64,000 nucleotides of DNA from Psychroflexus longus (GTDB lineage Bacteria; Bacteroidota; Bacteroidia; Flavobacteriales; Flavobacteriaceae), in assembly GCF_020164595.1 (NCBI RefSeq), contig NZ_JAIQZE010000015.1, forward strand, positions 1 through 64,000, in the 5' to 3' direction. This document shows positions 28,564-37,800 of the stretch, one piece after another. Both the position numbers and the translations under genes were made by a program. How positions within the stretch are numbered: the stretch's first letter is position 1; every line of letters begins with the position of its first letter. The notes under the pieces are model-generated. The model worked only from the letters and a program-made list of their open reading frames with translations. It searched no databases and was not told the DNA's origin.

Positions 28564-29673
28564 ATGGCAAATTATAGAAAAGGAATAGTCTTTAAAACTT
28601 ATGAAGAGACCACAAGTTTATTCGATAAGCTTCTGGATATTTTCATGGAATTAATAACACATACTTCAGGAGATTTTGATGAAGCGATAGATTGGTTAAG
28701 AGAACTTGATAAAGCATACGAAATCACTAATGAAGATTACACGATCGACGATTTTATTGAGGATCTAAAAAGTAAAGGATATATCCGTGAAGAAATCAAA
28801 CCAGATGGGAATTCTGGCGTGAAGATTACCAATAAAACAGAACAGGCGATTAGAAAACATGCCTTGGAGCAGATTTTTGGTAAACTCAAAAGAAGTGGAT
28901 CAGGCAAACACAAAACTAAGCACACTGGACTTGGTGAAGATAAAACAGGGGATTTAAGAGATTTCCAGTTTGGTGATGGATTTGATCAAGTTTCCATGAC
29001 CGAAAGTTTTAAAAATGCACAAATCAACCATGGAATTGATGAGTTCATGATGTCAGAAAACGATTTGGTCGTTAATGATACTCATCACCAAACACAGATG
29101 AGCACTGTTCTTATGATCGACATCAGTCATAGTATGATTTTATATGGAGAAGACAGAATTACTCCTGCAAAAAAAGTAGCTATGGCACTTGCAGAAATGA
29201 TCACGACAAAATATGCCAAAGACACTTTAGACATCATCGTATTTGGCAACGATTCCTGGCCTGTGAAAATTGGTGATCTGCCTTATTTGCAGGTTGGTCC
29301 ATATCATACCAACACAGTTGCTGGTTTACAGCTAGCCATGAAGATTTTAGGTAGAAAAAGAAATGCCAACAAGCAGATCTTCATGATTACTGATGGAAAA
29401 CCAAGTTGTTTAAAACTCTCTGATGGAAGTTATTACAAAAACAGCGCGGGTCTCGATGAAACTATTACCAAGAAGTGTTACAACATGGCTGCTCAAGCCA
29501 GGAAATTAAACATTCCCATTACCACGTTCATGATTGCGTCTGACCCTTACCTACAAAAATTTGTAAGGGAGTTCACAAAATCTAACCAAGGAAGAGCTTA
29601 CTTCTCCGGACTAAAAGGTCTTGGCGAAATGATATTTGAAGATTACGAAAACAACAAACGAAAAAAATTATAA
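28564..29673 (+). CDS. VWA domain protein
   Basis: 369 residues. The N-terminal ~170 residues are mainly helical and charged, with a Lys/Gly linker (SGSGKHKTKH). A von Willebrand A domain starts near residue 180 with an intact MIDAS: Asp186, Ser188 and Ser190 in VLMIDISHSM, Thr in PYHTNTVAGL and Asp in FMITDGKPS. No signal peptide or membrane helix, so cytoplasmic. One base separates its stop from the AAA+ ATPase, the standard MoxR/VWA pairing in which the VWA protein acts as adaptor for a remodelling ATPase. The client is unknown; two tiny membrane proteins follow the pair. Confidence 0.88.
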   Translation: MANYRKGIVFKTYEETTSLFDKLLDIFMELITHTSGDFDEAIDWLRELDKAYEITNEDYTIDDFIEDLKSKGYIREEIKPDGNSGVKITNKTEQAIRKHALEQIFGKLKRSGSGKHKTKHTGLGEDKTGDLRDFQFGDGFDQVSMTESFKNAQINHGIDEFMMSENDLVVNDTHHQTQMSTVLMIDISHSMILYGEDRITPAKKVAMALAEMITTKYAKDTLDIIVFGNDSWPVKIGDLPYLQVGPYHTNTVAGLQLAMKILGRKRNANKQIFMITDGKPSCLKLSDGSYYKNSAGLDETITKKCYNMAAQARKLNIPITTFMIASDPYLQKFVREFTKSNQGRAYFSGLKGLGEMIFEDYENNKRKKL

Positions 29674-29674
29674 C

Positions 29675-31138
29675 ATGCAATTAACTGCTCTCAAGACACT
29701 TGGGGAATTAAAAGATAACAACTACACATCTAGATCTATAAAAGATGAGTTAAGAAACAACCTGATTTTCAATTTAAAGAATGATAAAAATTCGTTTGAA
29801 GGTATTTATGGTTATGAACATACAGTCATACCACAACTGGAGCAAGCGATTTTATCAAAACATAATATAAATCTTTTAGGTCTGAGAGGTCAGGCTAAAA
29901 CAAGAATCGCTAGACAACTCCTTAATCTACTCGATGAATATATACCAATTGTAAAAGGATCTGAAATTAATGATGATCCCTTTCACCCCATTTCTATATA
30001 TGCTAAAGAACTTATAGAAGAGAAAGGAAATGATACTCCTATCAACTGGCTACACAGAAGCGAGCGTTTTGCTGAAAAATTAGCCACTCCAGATGTTACT
30101 GTAGCTGATTTGATCGGTGATATTGATCCAATAAAGGCTGCAAACTTAAAGCTTAGCTATGCCGACCAAAGAGTGATACATTATGGAATGATTCCCAGGG
30201 CTAACCGATGCATTTTTGTTATCAACGAGTTACCAGATTTACAAGCCAGAATTCAAGTTGCTCTGTTTAATATTCTACAGGAAGGTGATGTTCAGATTAG
30301 AGGATTTAACTTAAGACTGGCGTTAGATCTTCAGTTTGTATTTACAGCAAACCCTGAAGATTACACCAATCGTGGCAGCATTGTAACTCCTTTGAAAGAC
30401 AGGATTGGCTCACAAATCTTAACCCATTATCCTAAAGATATTGAGATTGCAAAGCAAATCACTAAGCAAGAAGCTAAACTTTCTCAATTTAAAGAAGATA
30501 ACATAATTGTCCCAGATTTAGCCAGGACTTTATTGGAGCAAATTTCAATTGAGGCTAGAAAAAGTCATTATGTAGATGCCAAAAGTGGAGTAAGTGCAAG
30601 ACTTAGCATTACAGCCTTTGAAAATTTAATGAGTACAGCAGAACGCAGAGCGCTCGTCAATGGTGATGAAAAAACATGCTTAAGATTAAGCGATTTCAAT
30701 GGTATAGTTCCAGCTATAACTGGTAAAGTAGAATTGGTTTATGAAGGCGAAGAAGAAGGAGCTGAATTTGTAGCACAACAACTCATTGAAGCAGCTATTC
30801 TGGAATTATATCCTAATTTTTTCCCTGAAATAAAGAAGCTAGAGAAGCAAGATGAAGTTCAGTCGTATGACGAGATTCTAAAATGGTTTCTGGACAACGA
30901 CGACATTCAATTTTTTGAAGATGACTCTAATGCTGAGTATGAATCAGCACTTTCGAAAATTAAACCTTTAGCGAAAATGCTCGATAAGTACGTCTCAAAT
31001 TATGAGCCTGACGAAAAATTCTTTTGGATGGAATTCATTTTATGGGGATTGTCAGTTCATAAAAAGCTAGATAGAAATCAAGTCGATACACAACTTAATT
31101 TTGGAGATTCTCTTGGAAATTTCATCAAGGGACTTTGA
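29675..31138 (+). CDS. MoxR/Mg-chelatase-like AAA+ ATPase
   Basis: 487 residues. Walker A GLRGQAKT (69-76), Walker B-like CIFVINELPDL, sensor region VFTANPEDYTNRGSIVTPLKDRIGSQ with the arginine finger. The sequence resembles the ChlI/MoxR clade. C-terminal ~120 residues are acidic and helical. Start at ATG 29675, one base after the VWA stop; the frame extends upstream inside that gene but this Met fits the spacing. Often named magnesium chelatase, but no chlorophyll pathway is visible, so a general remodelling role with the VWA partner is more likely. Confidence 0.88.
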   Translation: MQLTALKTLGELKDNNYTSRSIKDELRNNLIFNLKNDKNSFEGIYGYEHTVIPQLEQAILSKHNINLLGLRGQAKTRIARQLLNLLDEYIPIVKGSEINDDPFHPISIYAKELIEEKGNDTPINWLHRSERFAEKLATPDVTVADLIGDIDPIKAANLKLSYADQRVIHYGMIPRANRCIFVINELPDLQARIQVALFNILQEGDVQIRGFNLRLALDLQFVFTANPEDYTNRGSIVTPLKDRIGSQILTHYPKDIEIAKQITKQEAKLSQFKEDNIIVPDLARTLLEQISIEARKSHYVDAKSGVSARLSITAFENLMSTAERRALVNGDEKTCLRLSDFNGIVPAITGKVELVYEGEEEGAEFVAQQLIEAAILELYPNFFPEIKKLEKQDEVQSYDEILKWFLDNDDIQFFEDDSNAEYESALSKIKPLAKMLDKYVSNYEPDEKFFWMEFILWGLSVHKKLDRNQVDTQLNFGDSLGNFIKGL

Positions 31139-31160
31139 ATTTTAGATTAAAATTAAACCC

Positions 31161-31328
31161 ATGCAGACAACAGTAACTAAACCGGAAAGTAGCAATAGCG
31201 AATCTTACAGTCCATTTGAATTTACTGAGTTTCTACAGGAAAACTGGTTCTATATTGCTTTATTAATAATTGCAATTGTATTGATCATAAAATATTCTAA
31301 GTCTTCAAAAAACAAGGAAAAAGATTAA
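31161..31328 (+). CDS. Small single-helix membrane protein A
   Basis: 55 residues, too short for ordinary gene calling. Residues 1-28 are polar: the stretch SSNSESYSPFEFTEFLQENW leads into one hydrophobic helix (about 30-43, YIALLIIAIVLIIKY) and a lysine-rich end. It starts 22 bases after the AAA+ stop. A second copy of the same design follows at 31421, with SNSESY, EF.EF.QENW and the helix position conserved, which strongly argues both are real proteins. No function known. Confidence 0.7.
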   Translation: MQTTVTKPESSNSESYSPFEFTEFLQENWFYIALLIIAIVLIIKYSKSSKNKEKD

Positions 31329-31420
31329 GGTAATCTTTGATAGCTAGCTTAGGCTTAGATACATTTCCATTTTGTTATATTTAATGATTCTGAAAAGAGT
31401 AATAGTTAAAAATCATATTT

Positions 31421-31597
31421 ATGTATCAAAGTGAATTACCTAAGCCTTCAGGTAGCAATAGTGAATCTTATAAACCTTCAGAATTCTCTGAGTTCTTTCA
31501 GGAAAACTGGATTTATCTGGCTATACTAGCGGTTATCATCTATATTGTCGTGATGTATGCTAAAATTTTGAAAGATCGAAAACAAAATAAGGAGTGA
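31421..31597 (+). CDS. Small single-helix membrane protein B, paralogue of A
   Basis: 58 residues. Polar N-terminus with GSNSESYKPSEFSEFFQENW, then helix YLAILAVIIYIVVMYA and basic tail KILKDRKQNKE. It shares with the preceding protein the elements KP..SNSESY, EF.EF.QENW and the Trp immediately before the helix, while codons and the intergenic region differ. It lies 92 bases after protein A and just before a strong terminator, so it closes the VWA/AAA+ operon. Confidence 0.7.
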   Translation: MYQSELPKPSGSNSESYKPSEFSEFFQENWIYLAILAVIIYIVVMYAKILKDRKQNKE

Positions 31598-31620
31598 TGA
31601 TTTATAAAAATCTTTAATTA

Positions 31621-31653
31621 AAAAAGTCTGTGTAGAAGTACACAGACTTTTTT
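31621..31653 (+). terminator. Terminator of the VWA/AAA+ group
   Basis: Stem AAAAAGTCTGTGT/ACACAGACTTTTTT with a 6-base loop; A and T runs on both sides make it usable from both directions, so it may also serve the leftward amidohydrolase gene. Confidence 0.8.
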
Positions 31654-31698
31654 GTTATCGACCTTTATACTGAAGAATTGTTCAGAATAAGATCACAA

Positions 31699-32973
31699 TT
31701 ATTGCTTTACAACATCCCCGTGTTTCATGACAAAAATTACATTTTCCAATGTTGAAATATCGTCCAATGGATTTTTATCAACTGCAATGATGTCGGCCTT
31801 TTTACCTTTATCAATAGATCCATAGTGCTTATCTACCTTTAGTAACTTTGCGGATACAAGTGTAGCAGACTGTATAGCTTCCATAGCTGGCATACCTACC
31901 TCAACCATATACCCGAATTCTTTAGCATTCAATCCGTGTTTAAACACTCCTGCATCCGTTCCAAAAGCAATTTTAACTCCCTTTTTGTAGGCTTTCTCGA
32001 AGGTACCCTGAAGTTTTGGTCCAATCGCTATAGCTTTGGGCACGACAAGATCTGGATAGTAACCTTCAATTTTAGCCATTTCGGCAACGCTCTTACCTGC
32101 TGTAATTGTTGGGACGAGATAGGCGTCATATTGCTTCATTAATTCCATAGTTTCCTCAGACATCAAGGTACCGTGTTCTATAGTTTTAATACCGGCTTTA
32201 ATAGCACGTTGCATCCCTTCATCTCCATGAGCATGGGCGGCAGTCAGCATCCCATAGTCATTTGCTGTTTCTACAATGGCTTTGATCTCATCTTCAAAAA
32301 ACTGTGGGTTAGATCCGCTCTTAGCGACACTTAACACACCTCCAGTTGCAGTTATTTTAATGACGTCAGAACCGTTTTTATATCTCTGTCTTACAGCTTT
32401 CCTAGCCTCTGAAGTTCCGTTGACAACTCCTTTTGATGGACCAGGGCTTCCCATTAAAGTTGCTTTATAGCCATTGGTAGGGTCGGCATGACCTCCGGTA
32501 GTCGCTATGGACTTACCAGCAGAATAGATGGTTGGCCCTACCACAAATCCTTTATTTATTGCGTCCCTTAAACTTGTATTCACTCCAGTTCCACCAAGAT
32601 CTCTTACCGAAGTAAAACCGGCCATCAAAGTAGTTTTAGCGTGAACCTGGGCTTCATAGGCAACATCTGCTTCGTTCAACTTGAACGGTTTTATGTAATT
32701 GTCTTTTGATGTTTCAGACTCAAGATGCACGTGCATATCAAACAATCCAGGAAGTACCGTTGAAGAGCTTAAATCGATTAATTTTGAACCCTCTGGAACA
32801 TTAGTAAAGCCGTTTTTGATCTCTTTTATGAGGTCATTTTCAACAATTATTGTTTTTTCTGACAACACTTTTCCTTTTTCCACATCAACTATGTTCCCGC
32901 AATAGATATAAGTTTGCTGAGCTGAGAGCAAAAAACTGAAAAATAGAAGACTAAATGTGAATATTGATTTCAT
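31699..32973 (-). CDS. Amidohydrolase family protein, exported
   Basis: 424 residues with signal peptide (MKSIFTFSLLFFSFLLSAQQ). Metal site HxH in FDMHVHLES, two further His in AAHAHGDEG and EHGTLMSEE, and the catalytic Asp in AFGTDAGVFKHG; the carboxylated Lys is likely in VIKITATGG. This is the secreted Xaa-Pro dipeptidase/imidazolonepropionase-like subgroup common in Bacteroidetes. Probable periplasmic dipeptidase or cyclic amide hydrolase; exact substrate unknown. Single-gene unit. Confidence 0.9.
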   Translation of the reverse strand: MKSIFTFSLLFFSFLLSAQQTYIYCGNIVDVEKGKVLSEKTIIVENDLIKEIKNGFTNVPEGSKLIDLSSSTVLPGLFDMHVHLESETSKDNYIKPFKLNEADVAYEAQVHAKTTLMAGFTSVRDLGGTGVNTSLRDAINKGFVVGPTIYSAGKSIATTGGHADPTNGYKATLMGSPGPSKGVVNGTSEARKAVRQRYKNGSDVIKITATGGVLSVAKSGSNPQFFEDEIKAIVETANDYGMLTAAHAHGDEGMQRAIKAGIKTIEHGTLMSEETMELMKQYDAYLVPTITAGKSVAEMAKIEGYYPDLVVPKAIAIGPKLQGTFEKAYKKGVKIAFGTDAGVFKHGLNAKEFGYMVEVGMPAMEAIQSATLVSAKLLKVDKHYGSIDKGKKADIIAVDKNPLDDISTLENVIFVMKHGDVVKQ

Positions 32974-33071
32974 ATGATTTTGTTTTCAATAAAAATAGGG
33001 AAATAATTCAGTCTAAAATTATTACGCTCAACAAGTTTGTGAGCTTTGTCTATTTTATACCATTTACACAT

Positions 33072-33100
33072 AAAAAAAGACTACTAAAAAGTAGTCTTTT
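33072..33100 (-). terminator. Terminator after the four-helix-bundle gene
   Basis: Stem AAAAGACTAC/GTAGTCTTTT with 6-base loop; on the minus strand it is followed by seven Ts. Confidence 0.75.
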
Positions 33101-33130
33101 AAAATTTATAAAATAAAACGCTATTAAAAA

Positions 33131-33568
33131 TTATTTCATAGTTTTCACTTGATCGAGTGCCGATTGAACTTTTTTTCTGTGATTTTCTAGCACTGTCTTT
33201 GTAGAGATTGGGAGATCTGCTTCTTTTAGGATTTCATTGTAATCTTCCAAAGCTTTTTTCTCACCTCTAATAGCTTCTTCTAAAATCGCTTGATCGCTGT
33301 TACTCGCAAACGTGGATTTTAAATTCATCCATACCCGGTGAGCGTCGCCTTTTACACTTGTACCCTTATCAGGTTTTGAGCCGAAAGATCTTATCTCTTC
33401 TTTTATTTCATGACCAAAATCGTATCTATCTGTCGCTCTATCTTTAAAGAATTCTTTAAGATGACTACTTTCTACATTGTCTTTGGCAGCAACATATCCA
33501 GCTTCCGCATCATAGTTCTTCTCTAATAAATCATTAAGTAAATTTGATATCTTATCTGTATACTTCAT
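33131..33568 (-). CDS. PA2169/DUF2383-type four-helix-bundle protein
   Basis: 145 residues, all-helical and charged. NLLNDLLEKNYDAEAGY, the GHEIKEEIRSFG segment, the WMNLKST segment and EEAIRGEKKALEDYNEILK fit the DUF2383 ferritin-like family. Glu and His are suitably placed for metal binding, but activity is unproven. Often stress-induced in other bacteria. Cytoplasmic, single gene with its own terminator. Confidence 0.85.
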   Translation of the reverse strand: MKYTDKISNLLNDLLEKNYDAEAGYVAAKDNVESSHLKEFFKDRATDRYDFGHEIKEEIRSFGSKPDKGTSVKGDAHRVWMNLKSTFASNSDQAILEEAIRGEKKALEDYNEILKEADLPISTKTVLENHRKKVQSALDQVKTMK

Positions 33569-33707
33569 ATTAAAATAATATTTTTTATTTCCTATAATAT
33601 AAATATATAATAGAAGATGTTTAAATATTATTTAGTGTTTAACACTCGGATTAACAGGTTTTTATAGTTGAAAGATTTGAAAAATTGTAAATGAATTTTG
33701 ATTTTCA

Positions 33708-33923
33708 TTACTTTCTTAGAGTTCTAATTCCTAAATAACCTCCGACGACAAGTCCTACTGCTATGAGGCCGTTTATTGGTGCTGCTGCTCCACTATCATC
33801 AACATCAGTACCTCCGGTGTCTTCAAAGCCTATATCCCCGAATTGGGCATAATTAAGTTTGGGTGTTAATAAAAGTATTATGACTGACACTAAAGCTATA
33901 AAGCGTGAAAAATTGAATTTCAT
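33708..33923 (-). CDS. Small exported protein with PID-CTERM-like tail
   Basis: 71 residues. Signal peptide about 1-26 (ending LNYAQ), a short acidic Gly/Asp region (GFEDTGGTDVDDSG), then AAPINGLIAVGLVVGGYLGIRTLRK: a PIN/PID motif, a glycine-rich hydrophobic helix and a basic end. This three-part tail resembles the exosortase-type sorting signals described in Bacteroidetes (name recalled from memory). It starts 4 bases after the stop of the large surface protein, same strand. Another protein of the same design is at 51618-51827. Confidence 0.7.
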   Translation of the reverse strand: MKFNFSRFIALVSVIILLLTPKLNYAQFGDIGFEDTGGTDVDDSGAAAPINGLIAVGLVVGGYLGIRTLRK

Positions 33924-33927
33924 ATAT

Positions 33928-36900
33928 TTATTCTTTAACCAATTTGAGAGTTGTTTTCCCTTTATTTGTTTCTATTTTGATTAGATAAATTCCTGTATTA
34001 GAATTAAAGTCATTAATCTCTATTGTAGACTGACCTTTAAAATCCCTTTTATAAACTTGCTGACCAAGTATATTATAAATTTCTACACCTGCTCCCTGGG
34101 CCAGGTCCTGACCGCTTATCTGAAAGCTGCCTTTAGTTGGGTTAGGATAAACATTTAAGCGTATTAATTCTTCATCTACAGTAGATAAGTTAATAGGATC
34201 AAGCACTAAACTAAACCGATTTGAAGCTAAAGATTCTGGAACGGATTGATCAATCATAAAGTTATAGGTATCGTTAGCCTTTGTGATCTCAATCATCTCA
34301 TTCAAGTACTTGTCTTCTATAAACAATTTAGTGTTTAAGTTGCTCGTCAAATCAAACTTCAACACATAAGATTCCTTTGTATATTGATTGATGAATAATT
34401 GCAACTTCTCCTCACCCACAGGAAAAGGTCGTCTTTCAATAGCTGAATACTGATTCCCTTCTACTCTCACTAAATTTTCGTCAAGGTTGCCAAGTTTTGG
34501 AGAGTCATCTTTAGCAGTTACACTATAAGAATCATTAAAATTGATACGAAGCCCATCTGACGGTGTATTCCCTTCAGCAAAAGAATCGGCATCAAACAAC
34601 ATCACATTGATATATTCTTTTTCAGAGAATGATTTGGTGGTTGTCTGAGCTGGATTTACATTTTTATCAGTTTCCTGAAAATTAATTGATGCCCCTCCTT
34701 CAGCTACAGTTCTGACAAAAGCTGCCTGCATAGGCTGTATGTATTGATTTGCATCTGAAAATTTATCACCTGGATTAACTGTATTGGGGCTAAGAGCATT
34801 ATCTCCAGTTGCTGGATCTATGGTCACATAAGCCCCTCTACCCGTTGAACCGCCTAAAGTGGGATCCCAGATATAATATTCTGTAGTTGAAAGGTTTGTA
34901 GAATTTGTTAATACAGAATACATATCAACTTGAGCCTGATAAGGATTACCTATAATACTTAGTTTATCTATATCTCCAGATAAATTTGATTCTAAATTAC
35001 TTCCTATCAATAACTCACCAGTTGTTCTTAAACGAGTATCAGTAGGAGTTGATTCATTACTAATTACATCTATGTCTCTACCACCTCTTATCATCAAACG
35101 GTAAGGAACTCCTGCCACTAACGTTTGAGGTTCTGTTTCGGCTACAGAATTCCATTGCCTGTTTATATTGTCAAATTGAAACATCGAAGGGTTGCCTGAG
35201 GGCGTGTAGTCAAAACCATTATTATGGGAATTATCGGTTTCACTTACCTTGCTACCAGTTATATGAGTCCCGTATCCAGGACTCGGGTCGGCTAAATAGT
35301 TGCTAGCACCTTCCTGCCAGTTTGCCCGAATGGATGATGAAGTATTAACTGAAGAGGAAATCAATCTAAAAGCTCTTCTTGCCGGATAGCACTGCTCTAC
35401 TACGACATCTCCACTAATGCTTCCGTTAACAACCTCAGCAACCTGAGCAGTTTTTGGAGGTGTTCCAAAATCACAAAGCAGCTTTAAATTTCCATTAGAT
35501 TGAATAGTACCAGAACTCACTTCTACCAAGTCTGTAATATTGAGTTCACTATTTAGGTTTGGTCCACCTGTTCCTGAATTCTTAACGTGACTAACTGTAT
35601 TATCAATAAAAGCACCGGAAGCTACAGACTGACTTCCTGCTCCGGTAAATTCTATAACTGCAGCACTTGCATCGATGATACCGTTTGTTTTGGTAAGGTG
35701 ACCACCAACCTTTAAAGTTTGTGTGCCAAGTGGCACATCACCTTCAGTTAGATTGAGGTCTCCTTTTACTTCAAATCCGTCAACAATAGTAAAGTCTGCA
35801 TTTGCTACATTGAGTGTTAAGTTACCCTGGTGAACATCATTCAGAAAAAGTCCAGATCCTATTGTAGTTGTAGTAGGACCTCCAGCCAGCTCAATTGTGC
35901 CGCTTCCTCCCAGACGTCCGTTGGTTCTATTTAATAAGCTGCTTAAGATTAAATCTGCTCCGGAAGCCACTTTAAAACCACCATTAGTCAGATTCAAATC
36001 ACTCACCTCCAGACTTGCAATAGTTGATGTTACCGCATCTGTATTGTCAACGGTTACAGTTCCTAAAGACAGACTTGATAGCAACCCTGACTCAATATTC
36101 TGAGTACTGCCTAAAAAATTGAGGACAACTGGTTCCAAATCCAGTCCTGTAGATTGATTGACCAGTAAATCACCGTAGATGTCTAGAGTAGCTGGCAAGA
36201 CCGTAGTTCCAGTTGAGGATAAATCTAAAGTATGATAACCACCAATTTCCGTTATAGTCTGGTCAGTTCCAGCATACCGAATCGTATTTGGCTGGGTAAT
36301 CGCATCTACACTTGCTCCTGTATTAAGTGAGAAACTATTAAGAATTTCTATTTCAGCATTAGATAAAACATCAAGGTTGGCGTTATCTGAAACGACTAAA
36401 TTATAAAAAGCAGCCGTACCAGAAATCGTCGCTGTGGATGCAGTTGCATCATCCAGCAAATGCACTGTACTTTCACCTGGATTTATCGTGCCGTTTGCGG
36501 AAATCGTACTAAAATTGATTCCACCACCACCTTCGTTAGGTCCACCATAAAGATAAATATTTGGAGCTCCTGTTATGTTAAGCACACCTGTACTGGCAAT
36601 TTCTATTGTCCGCATTCTTACTTCACCAGTGGTAACTTCTGTGGATGATGGCTGAGAATATCCACTAGTGGAATTTATAGTTGGATTATAGGCTGCAACT
36701 GAAGGCTCAGGTATAGTTACATCTGCTGTTTCATCCGGCACACGACTTCCGTTCCAATTGGACAAAACATTCCAGTTGGTGCCAGAAGGTGTATTATCAA
36801 CTGCTCCTATCCATACATAATCTCCTTCGCTTTCTTTTTCTGAAAGCATCCAGTACTTAGTGAAAGTAGTATCATCTTTTTCAGCCAGATAGAAGACAGA

Positions 36901-37758
36901 ATGATTACTCAATTCTACATAATTTTCAGTACTGTTGAAACTCGTTCTGCCATGCTCGTGAGGGGTAACCCCATTATACGGCAAATGGTGATCCCAGGTG
37001 ATGAGATCTGCTTCTGGATTTTCATTTAACTCCCCATCCTGGTAGGCAAAGCGCACAGTAAATCTAGACTGAGGTGAACCACCTTCTCGTCGTATTTGAT
37101 ATAGCCGCTTTACTGTATTACGACTGGCTGTAGTCCCATTGATCTCTACAGTTCCACTATTATCAACATGCTCACCATAATCACCTCTGGACACAAGCAT
37201 GGTTACAGCCGTTGGAATAGCACTGCCCCCTACAGAACTGAAGGAGAGCCTGGTGTTATTATGTCCGAAATCGTAAGTTGTGTTTTCTACAAGACTTGTA
37301 CGCCTTATTTTGCCAGTCACATCCCCAATACCTACTGTAGAAGCTGAAGCACCCATGGTCAAAATATAGGAATCCAAATCATTGAACGGCTGTGTGCTGT
37401 TTTCGAAATTAGCACTGCCGTATGGAGTTTGAGCATAGCCCGTATAATCTCTCACCAATTCCAGCAAACCATTAGTCGCATTTGGATTGGCTACTTCTAA
37501 ATTGAGTATTCCATTAATTGTAAAATCACGGTCTGCAACAATACCAATAGGATTTGAGATGGTAAAATTCTCTATAATATCTACAGTCGGCACTTCATTT
37601 GCCATAGTCACTGCACTGGTATGGTCACTGTAAAGCAAGTTGACGCTAGTACCAAAGGAAGTAGGAGCTGCATTTAAAGTTCCGCCTGTACGTTCTATAG
37701 TTGCTCCTGTAGCAATATTCAGTGCATTTGTTCCTTTATTTAAAGTACCACCCAGCAA
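33928..37758 (-). CDS. C-terminal portion of the T9SS surface protein
   Basis: The 1276-codon reading frame downstream of the in-frame TGA; the nominal start is a TTG. It has no signal peptide of its own but ends in a full T9SS sorting domain, which would be useless without export. The sequence is made of repeats rich in Gly, Asn, Thr and Ser, with recurring NLT/GDL strand patterns typical of parallel beta-helices. Gene callers may list it as a separate protein. Confidence 0.6.
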   Translation of the reverse strand: MLGGTLNKGTNALNIATGATIERTGGTLNAAPTSFGTSVNLLYSDHTSAVTMANEVPTVDIIENFTISNPIGIVADRDFTINGILNLEVANPNATNGLLELVRDYTGYAQTPYGSANFENSTQPFNDLDSYILTMGASASTVGIGDVTGKIRRTSLVENTTYDFGHNNTRLSFSSVGGSAIPTAVTMLVSRGDYGEHVDNSGTVEINGTTASRNTVKRLYQIRREGGSPQSRFTVRFAYQDGELNENPEADLITWDHHLPYNGVTPHEHGRTSFNSTENYVELSNHSVFYLAEKDDTTFTKYWMLSEKESEGDYVWIGAVDNTPSGTNWNVLSNWNGSRVPDETADVTIPEPSVAAYNPTINSTSGYSQPSSTEVTTGEVRMRTIEIASTGVLNITGAPNIYLYGGPNEGGGGINFSTISANGTINPGESTVHLLDDATASTATISGTAAFYNLVVSDNANLDVLSNAEIEILNSFSLNTGASVDAITQPNTIRYAGTDQTITEIGGYHTLDLSSTGTTVLPATLDIYGDLLVNQSTGLDLEPVVLNFLGSTQNIESGLLSSLSLGTVTVDNTDAVTSTIASLEVSDLNLTNGGFKVASGADLILSSLLNRTNGRLGGSGTIELAGGPTTTTIGSGLFLNDVHQGNLTLNVANADFTIVDGFEVKGDLNLTEGDVPLGTQTLKVGGHLTKTNGIIDASAAVIEFTGAGSQSVASGAFIDNTVSHVKNSGTGGPNLNSELNITDLVEVSSGTIQSNGNLKLLCDFGTPPKTAQVAEVVNGSISGDVVVEQCYPARRAFRLISSSVNTSSSIRANWQEGASNYLADPSPGYGTHITGSKVSETDNSHNNGFDYTPSGNPSMFQFDNINRQWNSVAETEPQTLVAGVPYRLMIRGGRDIDVISNESTPTDTRLRTTGELLIGSNLESNLSGDIDKLSIIGNPYQAQVDMYSVLTNSTNLSTTEYYIWDPTLGGSTGRGAYVTIDPATGDNALSPNTVNPGDKFSDANQYIQPMQAAFVRTVAEGGASINFQETDKNVNPAQTTTKSFSEKEYINVMLFDADSFAEGNTPSDGLRINFNDSYSVTAKDDSPKLGNLDENLVRVEGNQYSAIERRPFPVGEEKLQLFINQYTKESYVLKFDLTSNLNTKLFIEDKYLNEMIEITKANDTYNFMIDQSVPESLASNRFSLVLDPINLSTVDEELIRLNVYPNPTKGSFQISGQDLAQGAGVEIYNILGQQVYKRDFKGQSTIEINDFNSNTGIYLIKIETNKGKTTLKLVKE

Positions 37759-37800
37759 TCTAAGCCTGTCAGTTACGGTCTTATTTGTACTTAAATTTAC

